Shown one piece after another: positions 16,292 through 25,025 of a DNA stretch of 64,000 nt (position 1 is the stretch's first letter; each line of letters opens with the position of its first letter). Where the stretch lies: NCBI RefSeq assembly GCF_016901135.1, contig NZ_JAFEVL010000075.1:124001-188000 (forward strand), written 5' to 3'. The notes beneath the pieces were generated by a model. It did not search any database, was not told where the DNA came from, and worked only from the letters and a program-made list of their open reading frames with translations. Source of the DNA: Martinezella lusitana. GTDB taxonomy: Bacteria; Pseudomonadota; Alphaproteobacteria; Rhizobiales; Rhizobiaceae. Made by a program: the position numbers and the translations under genes.

Positions 16292-17815
16292 TCATTCCTG
16301 TCTTCTGGCCGCCTCGAAGAACGCCTCAGGATCTTCCACTTCAATCAGCCGCTTCCGGTCGATCAGCCAGAAGCGGTTGCCGATGTTGCGGACGAAGCTG
16401 CGGTCGTGGGAGACGAGCAGGCAGCTTGCCTCATTCGCCGTCAGCTCGCCTTCCAGAGCCTCCTGGCCGTCGATATCGAGATGGTTGGTCGGCTCGTCGA
16501 GCAGGTAGAAATTGGGATTGGTCAGCCGCAGCACCAGCATCGCCAGCCTCGCCTTCTGCCCGCCGGAAAGCCTGCCGATGGCGCGGCCCTGCATGTCGAT
16601 GCCCATGCCAGCGCCGGCAATCAGGGTGCGTGCCCGTTGCTCACCAAGCTCGAACAGCCGCGTGATCACGCCAAGCGGCGTATCATCCTGGCTGAGATTG
16701 GACAGAGCTTGATCGGTATAGCCGAGCACCAAAGACGGAGTCGGCTTGACCGCTCCGACGCTTGCTGGATCGCCGATAGCCTTACGGATCATCTCGACGA
16801 GCCGGGTCTTGCCGGCACCGTTAGGCCCGAGCAGGACAATGCGGTCCCCCTGACAGATCCAGCGTTTGCCGGTCTTGAACAGCAGCGTGCCATCAGGCGT
16901 CTCGACGGAGGCGTCGTCAAGCGTCACCAATATCTTCGCCTGGGTGCCGCGATTCGTGAGCCTGATCACACCGGCTGAACGCTCCTGATAGCCTGGCCGC
17001 GCGACCTCCTCCAGCCGCTCGGCCCGAGCCTTCAACTGCTTCGTCTTCACCGTCAGCAGATCGCTGCCGGAATTGACGCCGAGATTATAGAGCTTGGCCG
17101 CCTGCTTGCGCAGCTGCTGCGCCGTCTTCATGTCCTTCTGGTAACGCCGCTCTTCTGACGCATCGGCCTCGTCCAGCGCCGCCCGCGCCCGGCTGTACGG
17201 CAGCTGATAGCTCGGCGACTGGTCCTGGCGCAGAAACAACGTCCGGTTCGTGACGGCGTCGAGGAAGGCGCGGTCGTGGCTTGCGATGAGCACGGGCACA
17301 TCACGCGGCAGAGCGTTCAGCCAGTCCTCCAGTAGAGCGATCTTGGCGAGATCGAGATGGTTGGTCGGCTCGTCCAGCAACAAAACGTCCGGCTCGGTCA
17401 CCCAGACACGGGCGAGCATGGCAAGCCTTTGCCAGCCGCCGCTGAGCTGGGAGAGCGCCCTCTCCCGCATCGCAGCCGGCACATCAAGCGAATCCAGGGT
17501 GACGTCGACACGCCAGCTCTCGCTCGCGGCCTGTTCCTTCGGCAAGGCGCGCAGAACGGCATCGTAAAAGGAAACTTCAGCCAGATCCGCCGGCACGTTC
17601 TGCTCGACATAGCCAACCCGAAGACCGCGCGCGCGGGTGATATCGCCGGTCGTGGGCTCCAGCCTGCCCGCAAGGGAGTTGAGCAGCGTGGTTTTTCCGC
17701 GTCCGTTCGCAGCGACGATGCCGATGCGATCACCGGCATCGACGGTAAGATTAAGGTTGGAAAACAGCGGCGCACCCAGGGTGAGGCCGAAATTGCGAAG
17801 ATTGATCAGAGTCAT
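16292..17815 (-). CDS. ABC-F family ATPase (ribosome-protection or translation-factor type)
   Basis: 507 residues, two ABC domains in one chain and no membrane segments, the ABC-F architecture. Domain 1: ANGRGKTTLLN, LSGGWQRLAMLARV, VLLLDEPTNHLDL. Linker about residues 220-320, with a Lys/Arg-rich helical hairpin (RRYQKDMKTAQQLRKQAAKLY). Domain 2: GPNGAGKTRLVEM, LSGGQKARLAMLV, FYLLDEPTNHLDI. Family members bind the ribosomal E site, some expelling antibiotics, others tuning translation. It starts at 17815 (GGAAG SD). That SD can be base-paired by an upstream segment and a short ORF precedes it, pointing to inducible expression and so favouring an antibiotic-resistance role (inference). Confidence 0.88.
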   Translation of the reverse strand: MTLINLRNFGLTLGAPLFSNLNLTVDAGDRIGIVAANGRGKTTLLNSLAGRLEPTTGDITRARGLRVGYVEQNVPADLAEVSFYDAVLRALPKEQAASESWRVDVTLDSLDVPAAMRERALSQLSGGWQRLAMLARVWVTEPDVLLLDEPTNHLDLAKIALLEDWLNALPRDVPVLIASHDRAFLDAVTNRTLFLRQDQSPSYQLPYSRARAALDEADASEERRYQKDMKTAQQLRKQAAKLYNLGVNSGSDLLTVKTKQLKARAERLEEVARPGYQERSAGVIRLTNRGTQAKILVTLDDASVETPDGTLLFKTGKRWICQGDRIVLLGPNGAGKTRLVEMIRKAIGDPASVGAVKPTPSLVLGYTDQALSNLSQDDTPLGVITRLFELGEQRARTLIAGAGMGIDMQGRAIGRLSGGQKARLAMLVLRLTNPNFYLLDEPTNHLDIDGQEALEGELTANEASCLLVSHDRSFVRNIGNRFWLIDRKRLIEVEDPEAFFEAARRQE

Positions 17816-18081
17816 GGTTTCTTCCGGTCCTGATCGAGCATGCCCGAAGCATCGTCGGCGGCTCCTTGTTGCCGCTCCACGCGCATATCGTCGGCCATAT
17901 ATCGGCCAATGCTCGAAACATGTCATGACGTGGCAGCACGAACGTAAGGTGCGGCGCCGCGTCTCCCAAAAGGGCAGACCAGAAGAAATGAGTGAGATGC
18001 AGCCTCTGATCAGCCCTGCAAACGCATCTGCAGGGCACGAGTCGGACCGAACTGGCGAATATGCCAGACTATCTTGGTCAT
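17816..18081 (-). promoter_or_regulatory. Candidate translational attenuator of the ABC-F gene
   Basis: The SD-containing segment GACCGGAAGAAA (17818-17829) is complementary over 12 bp, with one G-U pair, to TTTCTTCTGGTC at 17977-17988 on the same transcript. The latter starts 22 nt after the stop of a short ORF with a very strong SD. A perfect 8-bp hairpin (18013-18020 with 18029-18036) covers the end of that ORF. The beginning of the ORF (GACCAAGA) can also pair with the anti-SD strand through a bulge. This is the logic of erm-type control, read from sequence only. Confidence 0.6.
18010..18081 (-). CDS. Short upstream ORF (leader peptide) of the ABC-F gene
   Basis: 23 codons starting MTKIVWHIRQFG and ending ALQMRLQG, preceded by a near-consensus SD, GAGGAGGA, five bases from the ATG (18086-18093). 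It is 194 nt upstream of the ABC-F start on the same strand. The last eight codons form a perfect 8-bp hairpin in the RNA. A strong SD on a tiny ORF before an ABC-F gene is typical of drug-sensing leaders. I do not recognise the peptide. Confidence 0.6.
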   Translation of the reverse strand: MTKIVWHIRQFGPTRALQMRLQG

Positions 18082-18128
18082 GCGGTCCTCCTCTCTTTTT
18101 CTCTCAATAGGTTAAAGACTGCACGCTT

Positions 18129-18157
18129 CCAATAACACCGAACATTGCGATTTTCAA
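18129..18157 (-). promoter_or_regulatory. Possible promoter of the ABC-F leader
   Basis: TTGAAA (18152-18157) and TATTGG (18129-18134) on the minus strand are 17 nt apart, placing a start about 40 nt before the short ORF. The -10 match is weak. Nothing else is evident between here and the TonB receptor terminator. Confidence 0.35.
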
Positions 18158-18190
18158 TTGTGCAACCTCGCGATGCCACGGCTCAAAGGC

Positions 18191-18219
18191 AAAAAAAGAG
18201 GCGATGCCGAAGCATCGCC
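18191..18219 (-). terminator. Terminator of the TonB receptor gene
   Basis: GGCGATGC-TTCG-GCATCGCC on the minus strand, a perfect 8-bp stem with a stable tetraloop, followed by TCTTTTTTT. Confidence 0.95.
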
Positions 18220-18245
18220 TGAGTTTGCTGCCTCGATGAGACCGA

Positions 18246-20465
18246 TCAGAACCTTTGTGTCAACGTCAGCTTGAAGGTCCGGCCGGGCTCGGAATAATAG
18301 GCCGCAGGCTGCGTAAGGCCCGTGGATGCGACATTGAGCGAGTCGTAGTAGGTCTTGTTGAAGATGTTGTAGACCCCGGCGCGCAGCGACAAGCCCTTCA
18401 CCTGCTCCGGTTCCCACCAGCCAGTCAGATCGAAGATGCCGTAGCCGGGAGTGCGGAAATTATCGCCATCCTTCTTCGGCTCGCTGGTTGCGGTGATGAA
18501 GGTAAAGTCCGTACCCCAGACCTCGGTCGCATATCCCACAGTGAAGGCCGCCTTGGCGGGAGCGACGGAATCGATCCATTCGCCGCTATCGGAGTCCTTG
18601 CCGTTGACATAGGCAAGCGAGCCCTTGATGTGGATGCCATTGTCGAACTTCTTGTGCGCATTGACCTCGACGCCGAACATGCGGACGTTGGCGCGGTTGA
18701 AGTATTCGGTAATGCCAAGCGGATAGGTGCGCGTCGGATCGGCCGATGTTTCCGAGTCGATGAAGTTCTTGTACTTGTTGTAGAAGCCGCCGATATGACC
18801 GCCGAAATCGTCGTCGCCGAGATTGGTGCCGATTTCGATGCCGTTGCTGGTTTCCGGCTTCAGGTCGGGATTGCCGTAGCTGACGTAGCCGCCGGGCACG
18901 CCGTAATTCACGTAGAGCTCGCTGACGTTAGGCGCACGGAAAGCCATCGCCCATTGCGCATAAAGCTCGACATTGTCCTGCGGCTGGTACGACGCGCGCA
19001 GCTTCGGCGAGAAGCGGCTGTCGGACTGACCGGATGGCAGACCGCTATAGTTGGCGCTGTCGCGATAGGCATCCGTGTTCTTCGGCGAGTAGTCGTACCA
19101 GTCGAAGCGCAGGCCCGGCGTCAGCGAGACGTTGCTGGAGCCGATCTCGATCTTGTCGTCGACGAAGGCGCCGACACGCTTGCCGTCGACATCGGGCATA
19201 TCAGACTGATTGGTGTGCAGGAATGCGCAGGTCGCCCGCCAACGGGGAAGAGCGCAATTATCTTCGCCCGCCGAATATTGATGCGCCTTGCTGAAAGCGA
19301 CGTCGAGACCGAAGGTGACCTTGTGCTGCAGGCTGCCGGTATCGAAGGATTTCGAGGCATTGCCGTTAAAGCCGATGCTGCGGTTTTCGATTTCATTGCG
19401 GCGCGAATAGTCGCCGATGACTGAGGTGTAGCGATAACCATCGAGACCCTCTTCCCGCAGCACGTTTTGCCAATAGAAGACGGCATTGGCCGTGTCGAGG
19501 AGGGAATCGGCGCTTTCAGCGTCGTACTTGTAGTCAAGCGAAACGCGGTTGCGCTCGGTATTGTCGCTCGTATCATAATTGCCCGGCCGAAGGTTTCCAG
19601 TCAGGCTCTGCGAGTGCATCGCATCGATGGTCTTGTCTTTGTTGAAATGCTCCGCCGTAATGCCGAAGGTGCCGATATCGGTATATTGGCGGATCTTGAA
19701 GAGGCCGCTCCTCTGATTGTAGTCGGCCGGGTCCGCCTTGGTACGCTTGGTCGAATAGCCGCCGACGTCACCGTTGTTTTCGAGTTCGTGACCATGGGCG
19801 TAGCCGCCTTCGAAAAGAACGGCCGTGTTGTCGATGCGCTTGGCAACGGCAGCCGAGCCGCCGATGCTCCTGTCATCGCCATTATAGCCGAACTTGAAGA
19901 CGCCGCCCCAAGTCGAACCAGGCGTAATCAAATCTTCCGGCTCCAGCGTGCGCAGCACGAAGGCGCCACCGAGAGCGCCCGAACCGGCGCGGCTGGAATC
20001 GGCGCCGCGCACGATGTCGACGCTCGAAAGTGCGTTGAAATCGAAGCTGTTGACGCCGCCGTCCGCCCCGCGGGCGACATCGAGCATATAGGGGATCTCG
20101 ATGCCGTCGACCGTGGTCAATACGCGGTCGTCGCCGAGGCCGCGGATATTGATGCCGCCGGTGGTGCGGTTGTAGCCGACGCCGACTTCGGTGCTGCGGC
20201 CAAGGTCCTCGATGCGCGTAATCTGGTTGTCGTCGATCTGCTTTGCCGTCGTCTCGGTGGCGGTCGGGGAATCGGCAAGCACATCCTTTGCCGCCTTGCC
20301 CTTGACGACGATCGGCTTCAGGTTGGTGACGCGGTCGCTCTTGGCCGCTTCGCCCGTCGCCTCGTCGGCCTGAGTTGCAGTTTGCGCGTAAGATGTCGTC
20401 GCCAGCCCTAGAGCCAAAAACGCTGTGCATGCCAAGAGAACCGAGCGGGAGCGCCGGACAACCAT
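18246..20465 (-). CDS. TonB-dependent outer-membrane receptor, haem/haemoglobin type
   Basis: 739 residues with a signal peptide (LLACTAFLALGLATTSYAQ). The plug domain is at about 50-190 (TETTAKQIDDNQITRIEDLG, GGINIRGLGDDRVLTTVDGIEIPY). A 22-strand barrel ends in a C-terminal aromatic residue (TLTQRF). FRAP (AFRAPNVSELY) and NPDL (GNPDLKPETSNG) boxes are the hallmark of haem receptors such as HmuR/ShmR. No histidine lies between these boxes, unlike several characterised haem receptors, so the ligand is uncertain. AGGAACGG precedes the ATG. An IRO box in the promoter predicts iron repression by RirA. No hmu uptake genes are adjacent. Confidence 0.9.
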   Translation of the reverse strand: MVVRRSRSVLLACTAFLALGLATTSYAQTATQADEATGEAAKSDRVTNLKPIVVKGKAAKDVLADSPTATETTAKQIDDNQITRIEDLGRSTEVGVGYNRTTGGINIRGLGDDRVLTTVDGIEIPYMLDVARGADGGVNSFDFNALSSVDIVRGADSSRAGSGALGGAFVLRTLEPEDLITPGSTWGGVFKFGYNGDDRSIGGSAAVAKRIDNTAVLFEGGYAHGHELENNGDVGGYSTKRTKADPADYNQRSGLFKIRQYTDIGTFGITAEHFNKDKTIDAMHSQSLTGNLRPGNYDTSDNTERNRVSLDYKYDAESADSLLDTANAVFYWQNVLREEGLDGYRYTSVIGDYSRRNEIENRSIGFNGNASKSFDTGSLQHKVTFGLDVAFSKAHQYSAGEDNCALPRWRATCAFLHTNQSDMPDVDGKRVGAFVDDKIEIGSSNVSLTPGLRFDWYDYSPKNTDAYRDSANYSGLPSGQSDSRFSPKLRASYQPQDNVELYAQWAMAFRAPNVSELYVNYGVPGGYVSYGNPDLKPETSNGIEIGTNLGDDDFGGHIGGFYNKYKNFIDSETSADPTRTYPLGITEYFNRANVRMFGVEVNAHKKFDNGIHIKGSLAYVNGKDSDSGEWIDSVAPAKAAFTVGYATEVWGTDFTFITATSEPKKDGDNFRTPGYGIFDLTGWWEPEQVKGLSLRAGVYNIFNKTYYDSLNVASTGLTQPAAYYSEPGRTFKLTLTQRF

Positions 20466-20544
20466 AAACCGTTCCTTTCGAACTGCTTCACCGGGCTGGC
20501 TGGTTGCTGCGACAGAGGCAGGCAAGGGGCTGGCTGGGTTAGTT

Positions 20545-20570
20545 TTGTTAACAAAGCGGAAATATTCCGC
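20545..20570. promoter_or_regulatory. Two palindromes in the TonB receptor leader
   Basis: A perfect 10-bp palindrome TTGTTAACAA (20545-20554) is followed by GCGGAA-ATA-TTCCGC (20556-20570). They sit between the promoter and start codon and could be operator sites or leader RNA structure. Confidence 0.4.
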
Positions 20571-20581
20571 CCTCTTTCTGC

Positions 20582-20610
20582 CGCATAAAAAACATGAGTA
20601 TTATTGTCAA
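20582..20610 (-). promoter_or_regulatory. Promoter with IRO box (RirA-type iron operator)
   Basis: On the minus strand TTGACA (20605-20610) and TATGCG (20582-20587) are 17 nt apart. TGACAATAATACTCA (20595-20609) matches the IRO consensus TGA-N9-TCA and overlaps the -35 element, so binding there would block polymerase. Established knowledge: RirA represses iron-uptake genes in rhizobia through this box. Use here is inferred. Confidence 0.75.
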
Positions 20611-20742
20611 TATATCTGGCGTCCATAATCATGAATAAAATTCTCATGTTTAAAGACGAACGGAAAAAGTTGCTGAATTGCAACGAAATGGTCGCATCAA
20701 GCGTTCTATCGGCATCATCATTAGTATTGGCTGAATTATTTG

Positions 20743-21561
20743 ATGCTGTTCCGATTCGTTTCCATAGTCCCTGCCACGATCTTGCTGGCAGCCGCCTCTC
20801 TTCCGCAGACCGGCCCGATACCGCAACAAAAACCGGATAGCGAACAAGCCCAACCATCCGCTGAACCGCCGATCCCGGCGGAGAAACCCATCACGCCCGC
20901 GGAAAAGCCCGTCACACCCGTGGAAAAGCCGGCAACCCCGGAGGACGAGCCGACGACCGGCGAAATGCAGGGGCCGCCACGACCGCCCCTGACCATCGCC
21001 TCGGAATCGGACGAAGAACACAAGACATGCCTCTCCGAGCTGAGTGCCATGGGCGCCACGTTCAAGGAGATTCCGCGCATTGACGATGGCAACGGCTGCG
21101 GCATCGACAAGCCGATCGCGCTTTCCTCGGCTCTGCCAGGCATCGAATTCAAACCCGAGGGCAAGATGCGCTGCGAGGCGGCACTGGCGCTAGCCCATTG
21201 GGTCAAGGAAAGCGTGATTCCGTCGGCTGCTGCATTGGACAATGGCAAGATCGTCACCATCAACCAGGCTTCGACCTATGTCTGCCGCCTGCGCAACAAT
21301 GCCTCCACCGGCAAGATTTCCGAACATGCCCGCGGCAACGCCATTGATGTCGCCAGCTTCACCTTCGAGAACGGCAAGACCATCGGCATCGAACCGCGGC
21401 GCGAGGATCCGACGCTGACGGGCGCATTCCAGCGTGCGGCGAGCGCCTCGGCCTGCCTCTATTTCACGACGGTCCTCGACCCGGAAAGCGATGCGGCCCA
21501 CGAAAAGCACTTCCATCTGGATGTGCTCGAAAGGAACGGCGGTTTTCGATACTGCCACTAG
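20743..21561 (+). CDS. Extensin-like family secreted protein
   Basis: 272 residues. A signal-like N-terminus (MLFRFVSIVPATILLAAASLP) is followed by a proline-rich linker with repeats of the form PAEKPITPAEKPVTP (about 30-75), then an extensin-like C-terminal domain (about 95-272). The domain keeps HARGNAIDVASF and HEKHFHLDVLER, the His/Asp/His zinc-type motif shared with D-Ala-D-Ala carboxypeptidase-like folds, and several cysteines. A periplasmic peptidoglycan-linked role is likely but unproven. It is divergent from the TonB receptor. The first ATG is used; an overlapping TTG is one codon earlier. No strong SD. Confidence 0.8.
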   Translation: MLFRFVSIVPATILLAAASLPQTGPIPQQKPDSEQAQPSAEPPIPAEKPITPAEKPVTPVEKPATPEDEPTTGEMQGPPRPPLTIASESDEEHKTCLSELSAMGATFKEIPRIDDGNGCGIDKPIALSSALPGIEFKPEGKMRCEAALALAHWVKESVIPSAAALDNGKIVTINQASTYVCRLRNNASTGKISEHARGNAIDVASFTFENGKTIGIEPRREDPTLTGAFQRAASASACLYFTTVLDPESDAAHEKHFHLDVLERNGGFRYCH

Positions 21562-21616
21562 CTAGAGCTTCGTGGAAATGCCGGCTTTGCCGCAAAGTCT
21601 GGATTTTGGCAGAACC

Positions 21617-22489
21617 CTATCTCGCCGTTTCGCCGGCGTTGGAGAACCATAGATCCTTGTAGATAGCAACTGCCGTTTCGTCGGGTGAACGATCTCGCGT
21701 CAGCCAGACCGACCGGATAGACCAGGCCTCGTTGACACTTGGAGCCTTGCTACGCTGTGTGGGATCCGACGCCCCGATGCAGGGGATGAAAAAGGCAGGC
21801 ATCAAGGCCCGGGCACTGTATCCCGCTTCGGTGCGAGTGATCAGAACGGCAAGACCGATCCTGTCGTTGGCCTGCCACGGCACGATGATCCGGCCCCCGG
21901 GTCGCAACGCCTCAAGCCAGGAGGTCGGAGGGGCGACCACGCCGGCATTCACATAAATCAGGTCGGCATTCGGCAGCTCCAGTAAAGTCGCATCGCCTCG
22001 AACGACGGAAACGCCCTCGAACGAAGTGAGATTTTCGCGTGCGCGGCCAGCCAGCTCTTCGTCAATCTCGAATGCATGGACATGGCCACCCGGCAGCACC
22101 AGCTTCGACAGAAGAGCAGTGTAGTATCCGGTTCCCGTGCCGATCTGGACCACTGTCTCGCCCGGCTTGGGAGCAACGGCACCGAGAAAAGCGGCATGGA
22201 GAAATGGCTCTCCATTGTTGATGCCTTTTGCCTTGTCCAATGCGACAAGCACATTCTGGTAGAGATAGGCCGGATCGTCGCTCGGCGTTTCGATGTAGCG
22301 TCGATTGACCAGGATCTGCCACGGCCCAGGCCCCATGAATGCTTCGCGCCGCACAAGCCCGAAGACGCGTTCCAGCCTCTCATCCGCCGAATTGCTGGCA
22401 GCCGCCATCATCTTCGCATGAAGGGCTCGTATCTCGTCCAAGCTGGCGCGGCGAACTGCACTCACGGTGTCCCCCTTAGGTCGCGACAA
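21617..22489 (-). CDS. Protein-L-isoaspartate methyltransferase-like protein
   Basis: 290 residues. The SAM-binding fold is clear: motif I VVQIGTGTGYYTALLSKL, acidic loop HAFEIDEELAGRARENL, then VVRGDATLLELPNADLIYVNAGV and GGRIIVPWQ. This is the PCMT family pattern, in which the enzyme methylates isoaspartyl residues during protein repair. It is longer than the roughly 210-residue classical Pcm, with extra N- and C-terminal segments, so the substrate may differ. It converges with the extensin-like gene and appears monocistronic. A GTG eight codons into the frame is an alternative start. Confidence 0.75.
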   Translation of the reverse strand: MSRPKGDTVSAVRRASLDEIRALHAKMMAAASNSADERLERVFGLVRREAFMGPGPWQILVNRRYIETPSDDPAYLYQNVLVALDKAKGINNGEPFLHAAFLGAVAPKPGETVVQIGTGTGYYTALLSKLVLPGGHVHAFEIDEELAGRARENLTSFEGVSVVRGDATLLELPNADLIYVNAGVVAPPTSWLEALRPGGRIIVPWQANDRIGLAVLITRTEAGYSARALMPAFFIPCIGASDPTQRSKAPSVNEAWSIRSVWLTRDRSPDETAVAIYKDLWFSNAGETAR

Positions 22490-22642
22490 TCTCGAAGCTC
22501 ATTTTGATTGAGTTTCCGATTTTCGCAACGCCGATAAAAACAGGTCTTTGGGAGCACCAACCAATAATAAGACGCTGGAAGCAAGCCACAGCCGGCAAGC
22601 GATCACACCTCAAAACATGCGCAGTTGAATCAAATTCAGAAC

Positions 22643-24322
22643 TTAAAACAATCCTTCGATGTAGCCCTGATCATTGAGGAAAATCCTCTCCGCCGCCGGC
22701 GATTTCGGCAGACCGGGCATGGTCATGATCTCGCCGGTAATCACGACGACAAAGCCGGCACCTGCCGAGAGCCGCACCTCGCGAACCTGCACGATATGCC
22801 CTTCCGGCGCGCCGCGAACGGTCGGGTCCGTCGAGAAGGAATATTGGGTTTTGGCCATGCAAACAGGCAGGTGGCCGTAGCCCTGGTCTTCCCAGGAGCG
22901 CAACTGGTCGCGCACGGCCTTATCCGCCGTGACCTCGCCCGCGTGATAGATCTTCGAGGCGACGATCTCGATCTTCTCCAGCAAGGAAAGATTGTCGGGA
23001 TAAAGCGGCTGGAATTTCGCCTGGCCGGATTCGGCAAGCTCAACCACCTTGTGCGCAAGATCCACAATCCCGGCGGAACCCTCGGCCCAATGGCGGCAGA
23101 GGATCGCCTCGGCGCCGAGCCGCGCGACATAATCCTTCAGCGCCTCGACCTCGGCCTCCGTATCCGAGACGAAATGATTGATGGCCACCACGACGGGCAC
23201 GCCGAACTTTCTGACATTGGCGACGTGCCGGCCGAGATTGGCGCAGCCTTTGACCAACGCTGCGACATTCTCCTTGCCGAGATCGTCCTTCTTGATGCCG
23301 CCATTCATCTTCAGCGCCCGCACCGTCGCGACGATGACGGCCGCATCCGGCGAAAGTCCCGCCTTGCGGCACTTGATGTCGAAGAATTTCTCCGCGCCGA
23401 GATCAGCGCCGAATCCCGCTTCCGTCACCACATAATCGGCAAGCTTCAATGCCGTGCGCGTGGCGATCACCGAATTGCAGCCATGAGCGATATTGGCAAA
23501 GGGGCCGCCATGCACCAGCGCCGGGTTGTTCTCCAGCGTCTGCACGAGGTTTGGCTGCATGGCGTCCTTGAGCAGCACGGCCATGGCGCCATCGGCCTTC
23601 AGATCGCGGGCGTAAACCGGCGTGCGGTCGCGACGATAACCGATGATGATGTTGCCGAGCCGCTTTTCCAGATCCTTGAGATCCGAAGCAAGACAGAGGA
23701 TCGCCATGACCTCGGAGGCAACGGTGATGTCGAAGCCGCCTTCGCGCGGAAAACCGTTGGCGACGCCGCCGAGCGAAGCGACGATGTCGCGCAAGGCCCG
23801 GTCGTTCATGTCCATCGCGCGGCGCCAGGTGATGCGGCGGATGTCGATATTCTGCTCGTTGCCCCAGTAGATGTGGTTGTCGATCAGCGCGGCAAGGAGA
23901 TTATGGGCCGAAGTGACGGCATGGAAATCGCCGGTGAAATGCAGGTTGATGTCTTCCATCGGCACGACCTGCGCATAGCCGCCACCCGCCGCCCCGCCCT
24001 TGACGCCGAAGCAGGGGCCGAGCGACGCCTCGCGCACGCAGACGACTGCCTTCTTGCCGATACGGTTCAAACCGTCGCCAAGGCCGACGGTTGTGGTGGT
24101 CTTTCCCTCGCCCGCCGGCGTCGGGTTGATGGCGGTGACGAGAATGAGCTTGCCATCCTTTTTGTCGGCTTGCGCCGCAATGAAACCAGCGCCGATCTTT
24201 GCCTTGTCGTAGCCATAGGGCGCGAGATCTTCCGCCGGGATGCCAAGCTTGGCGCCAACCTCGATGATCGGCAGTTTCTTCGCAGCGCGTGCGATTTCGA
24301 TATCGGATGCCACCGTTGCCAT
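22643..24322 (-). CDS. fhs: Formate-tetrahydrofolate ligase
   Basis: 559 residues, the normal length. It makes 10-formyl-THF from formate, ATP and THF in one-carbon metabolism. The P-loop is TPAGEGKTTTTVGLGDGL near residue 65. Other FTHFS segments are GGAAGGGYAQVVPMEDINLHFTGD, HGGPFANIAHGCNSV and GVPVVVAINHF. The start MATVASDIEIARAAKK is chosen by comparison with the family; an in-frame ATG eight codons upstream (24346) is possible. It stands alone, with no folD adjacent. Confidence 0.96.
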   Translation of the reverse strand: MATVASDIEIARAAKKLPIIEVGAKLGIPAEDLAPYGYDKAKIGAGFIAAQADKKDGKLILVTAINPTPAGEGKTTTTVGLGDGLNRIGKKAVVCVREASLGPCFGVKGGAAGGGYAQVVPMEDINLHFTGDFHAVTSAHNLLAALIDNHIYWGNEQNIDIRRITWRRAMDMNDRALRDIVASLGGVANGFPREGGFDITVASEVMAILCLASDLKDLEKRLGNIIIGYRRDRTPVYARDLKADGAMAVLLKDAMQPNLVQTLENNPALVHGGPFANIAHGCNSVIATRTALKLADYVVTEAGFGADLGAEKFFDIKCRKAGLSPDAAVIVATVRALKMNGGIKKDDLGKENVAALVKGCANLGRHVANVRKFGVPVVVAINHFVSDTEAEVEALKDYVARLGAEAILCRHWAEGSAGIVDLAHKVVELAESGQAKFQPLYPDNLSLLEKIEIVASKIYHAGEVTADKAVRDQLRSWEDQGYGHLPVCMAKTQYSFSTDPTVRGAPEGHIVQVREVRLSAGAGFVVVITGEIMTMPGLPKSPAAERIFLNDQGYIEGLF

Positions 24323-24493
24323 AAAACTCGTCCCCGGCCTTAACATGCAGTCATTCTCTTGTCGGGATAGCTCAATAAATATCCACTGTGAATAGCCGCG
24401 GTTCGCTGTCCCACGCGAAACTCACCAGCCTTGTCGCCGAACCGAGGCGCGCTTATTGTCCGCGAGCAAATGCAGGATAGAAAAGGAAAATAT

Positions 24494-25006
24494 ATGAAGT
24501 CCCTGGAACTACTGGTCGAGCGCATCATTCTCTCCAGCCGCTGGCTTCTGGTTGTCTTCTATCTTGGTCTCGCAGCCTCGCTGGCAGTCTACGCCGTGTC
24601 GTTCGCCTACAAATTCTACAAGGTCGCCATCAACGTCTTCCAGTATGACGAGGCCGACATGATCCTTGCCATTCTCGGCCTCATCGACGCCGCCCTGGTG
24701 GCGAGCCTGATCGTGATGGTGATGATTTCCGGCTATGAGAATTTCGTAAGCCGTTTCGATGAAGCCGAAGACGAGGTTTCCTTCCTCGGCAAGCTCGATT
24801 CAGGCAGCCTCAAGATCAAGGTCGCCTCCTCTATCGTCGCGATTTCCTCGATCCACCTGCTGCAGATTTTCTTGAACGCTACACAATATGACAACGCCAA
24901 GCTGATGTGGTTCACGATCATACATCTTGCCTTCGTCGTCTCGGCGCTACTGCTTGGCTTCCTGGAACAGATCATGTCGAAAGCCAAAAGCAATAAGAAC
25001 GGCTGA
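24494..25006 (+). CDS. UPF0114 (YqhA-like) inner-membrane protein
   Basis: 170 residues after an AAAGGAAAA SD. Four hydrophobic segments: WLLVVFYLGLAASLAVYAV, MILAILGLIDAALVASLIVMVMI, a segment around VASSIVAISSIHLLQIFL and WFTIIHLAFVVSALLLGFL. The motif SGYENFVSRFDEAED between segments two and three is characteristic of UPF0114. The function is unknown. It converges with the ClpP-like periplasmic protein gene (19-nt gap). Confidence 0.85.
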   Translation: MKSLELLVERIILSSRWLLVVFYLGLAASLAVYAVSFAYKFYKVAINVFQYDEADMILAILGLIDAALVASLIVMVMISGYENFVSRFDEAEDEVSFLGKLDSGSLKIKVASSIVAISSIHLLQIFLNATQYDNAKLMWFTIIHLAFVVSALLLGFLEQIMSKAKSNKNG

Positions 25007-25025
25007 GGCCGAAAGAAGCGATCGG

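Noticed and set aside
22625..24343. A 572-codon plus-strand ORF opposite fhs
   Set aside because: High-GC shadow of fhs; no SD, no recognisable domain.
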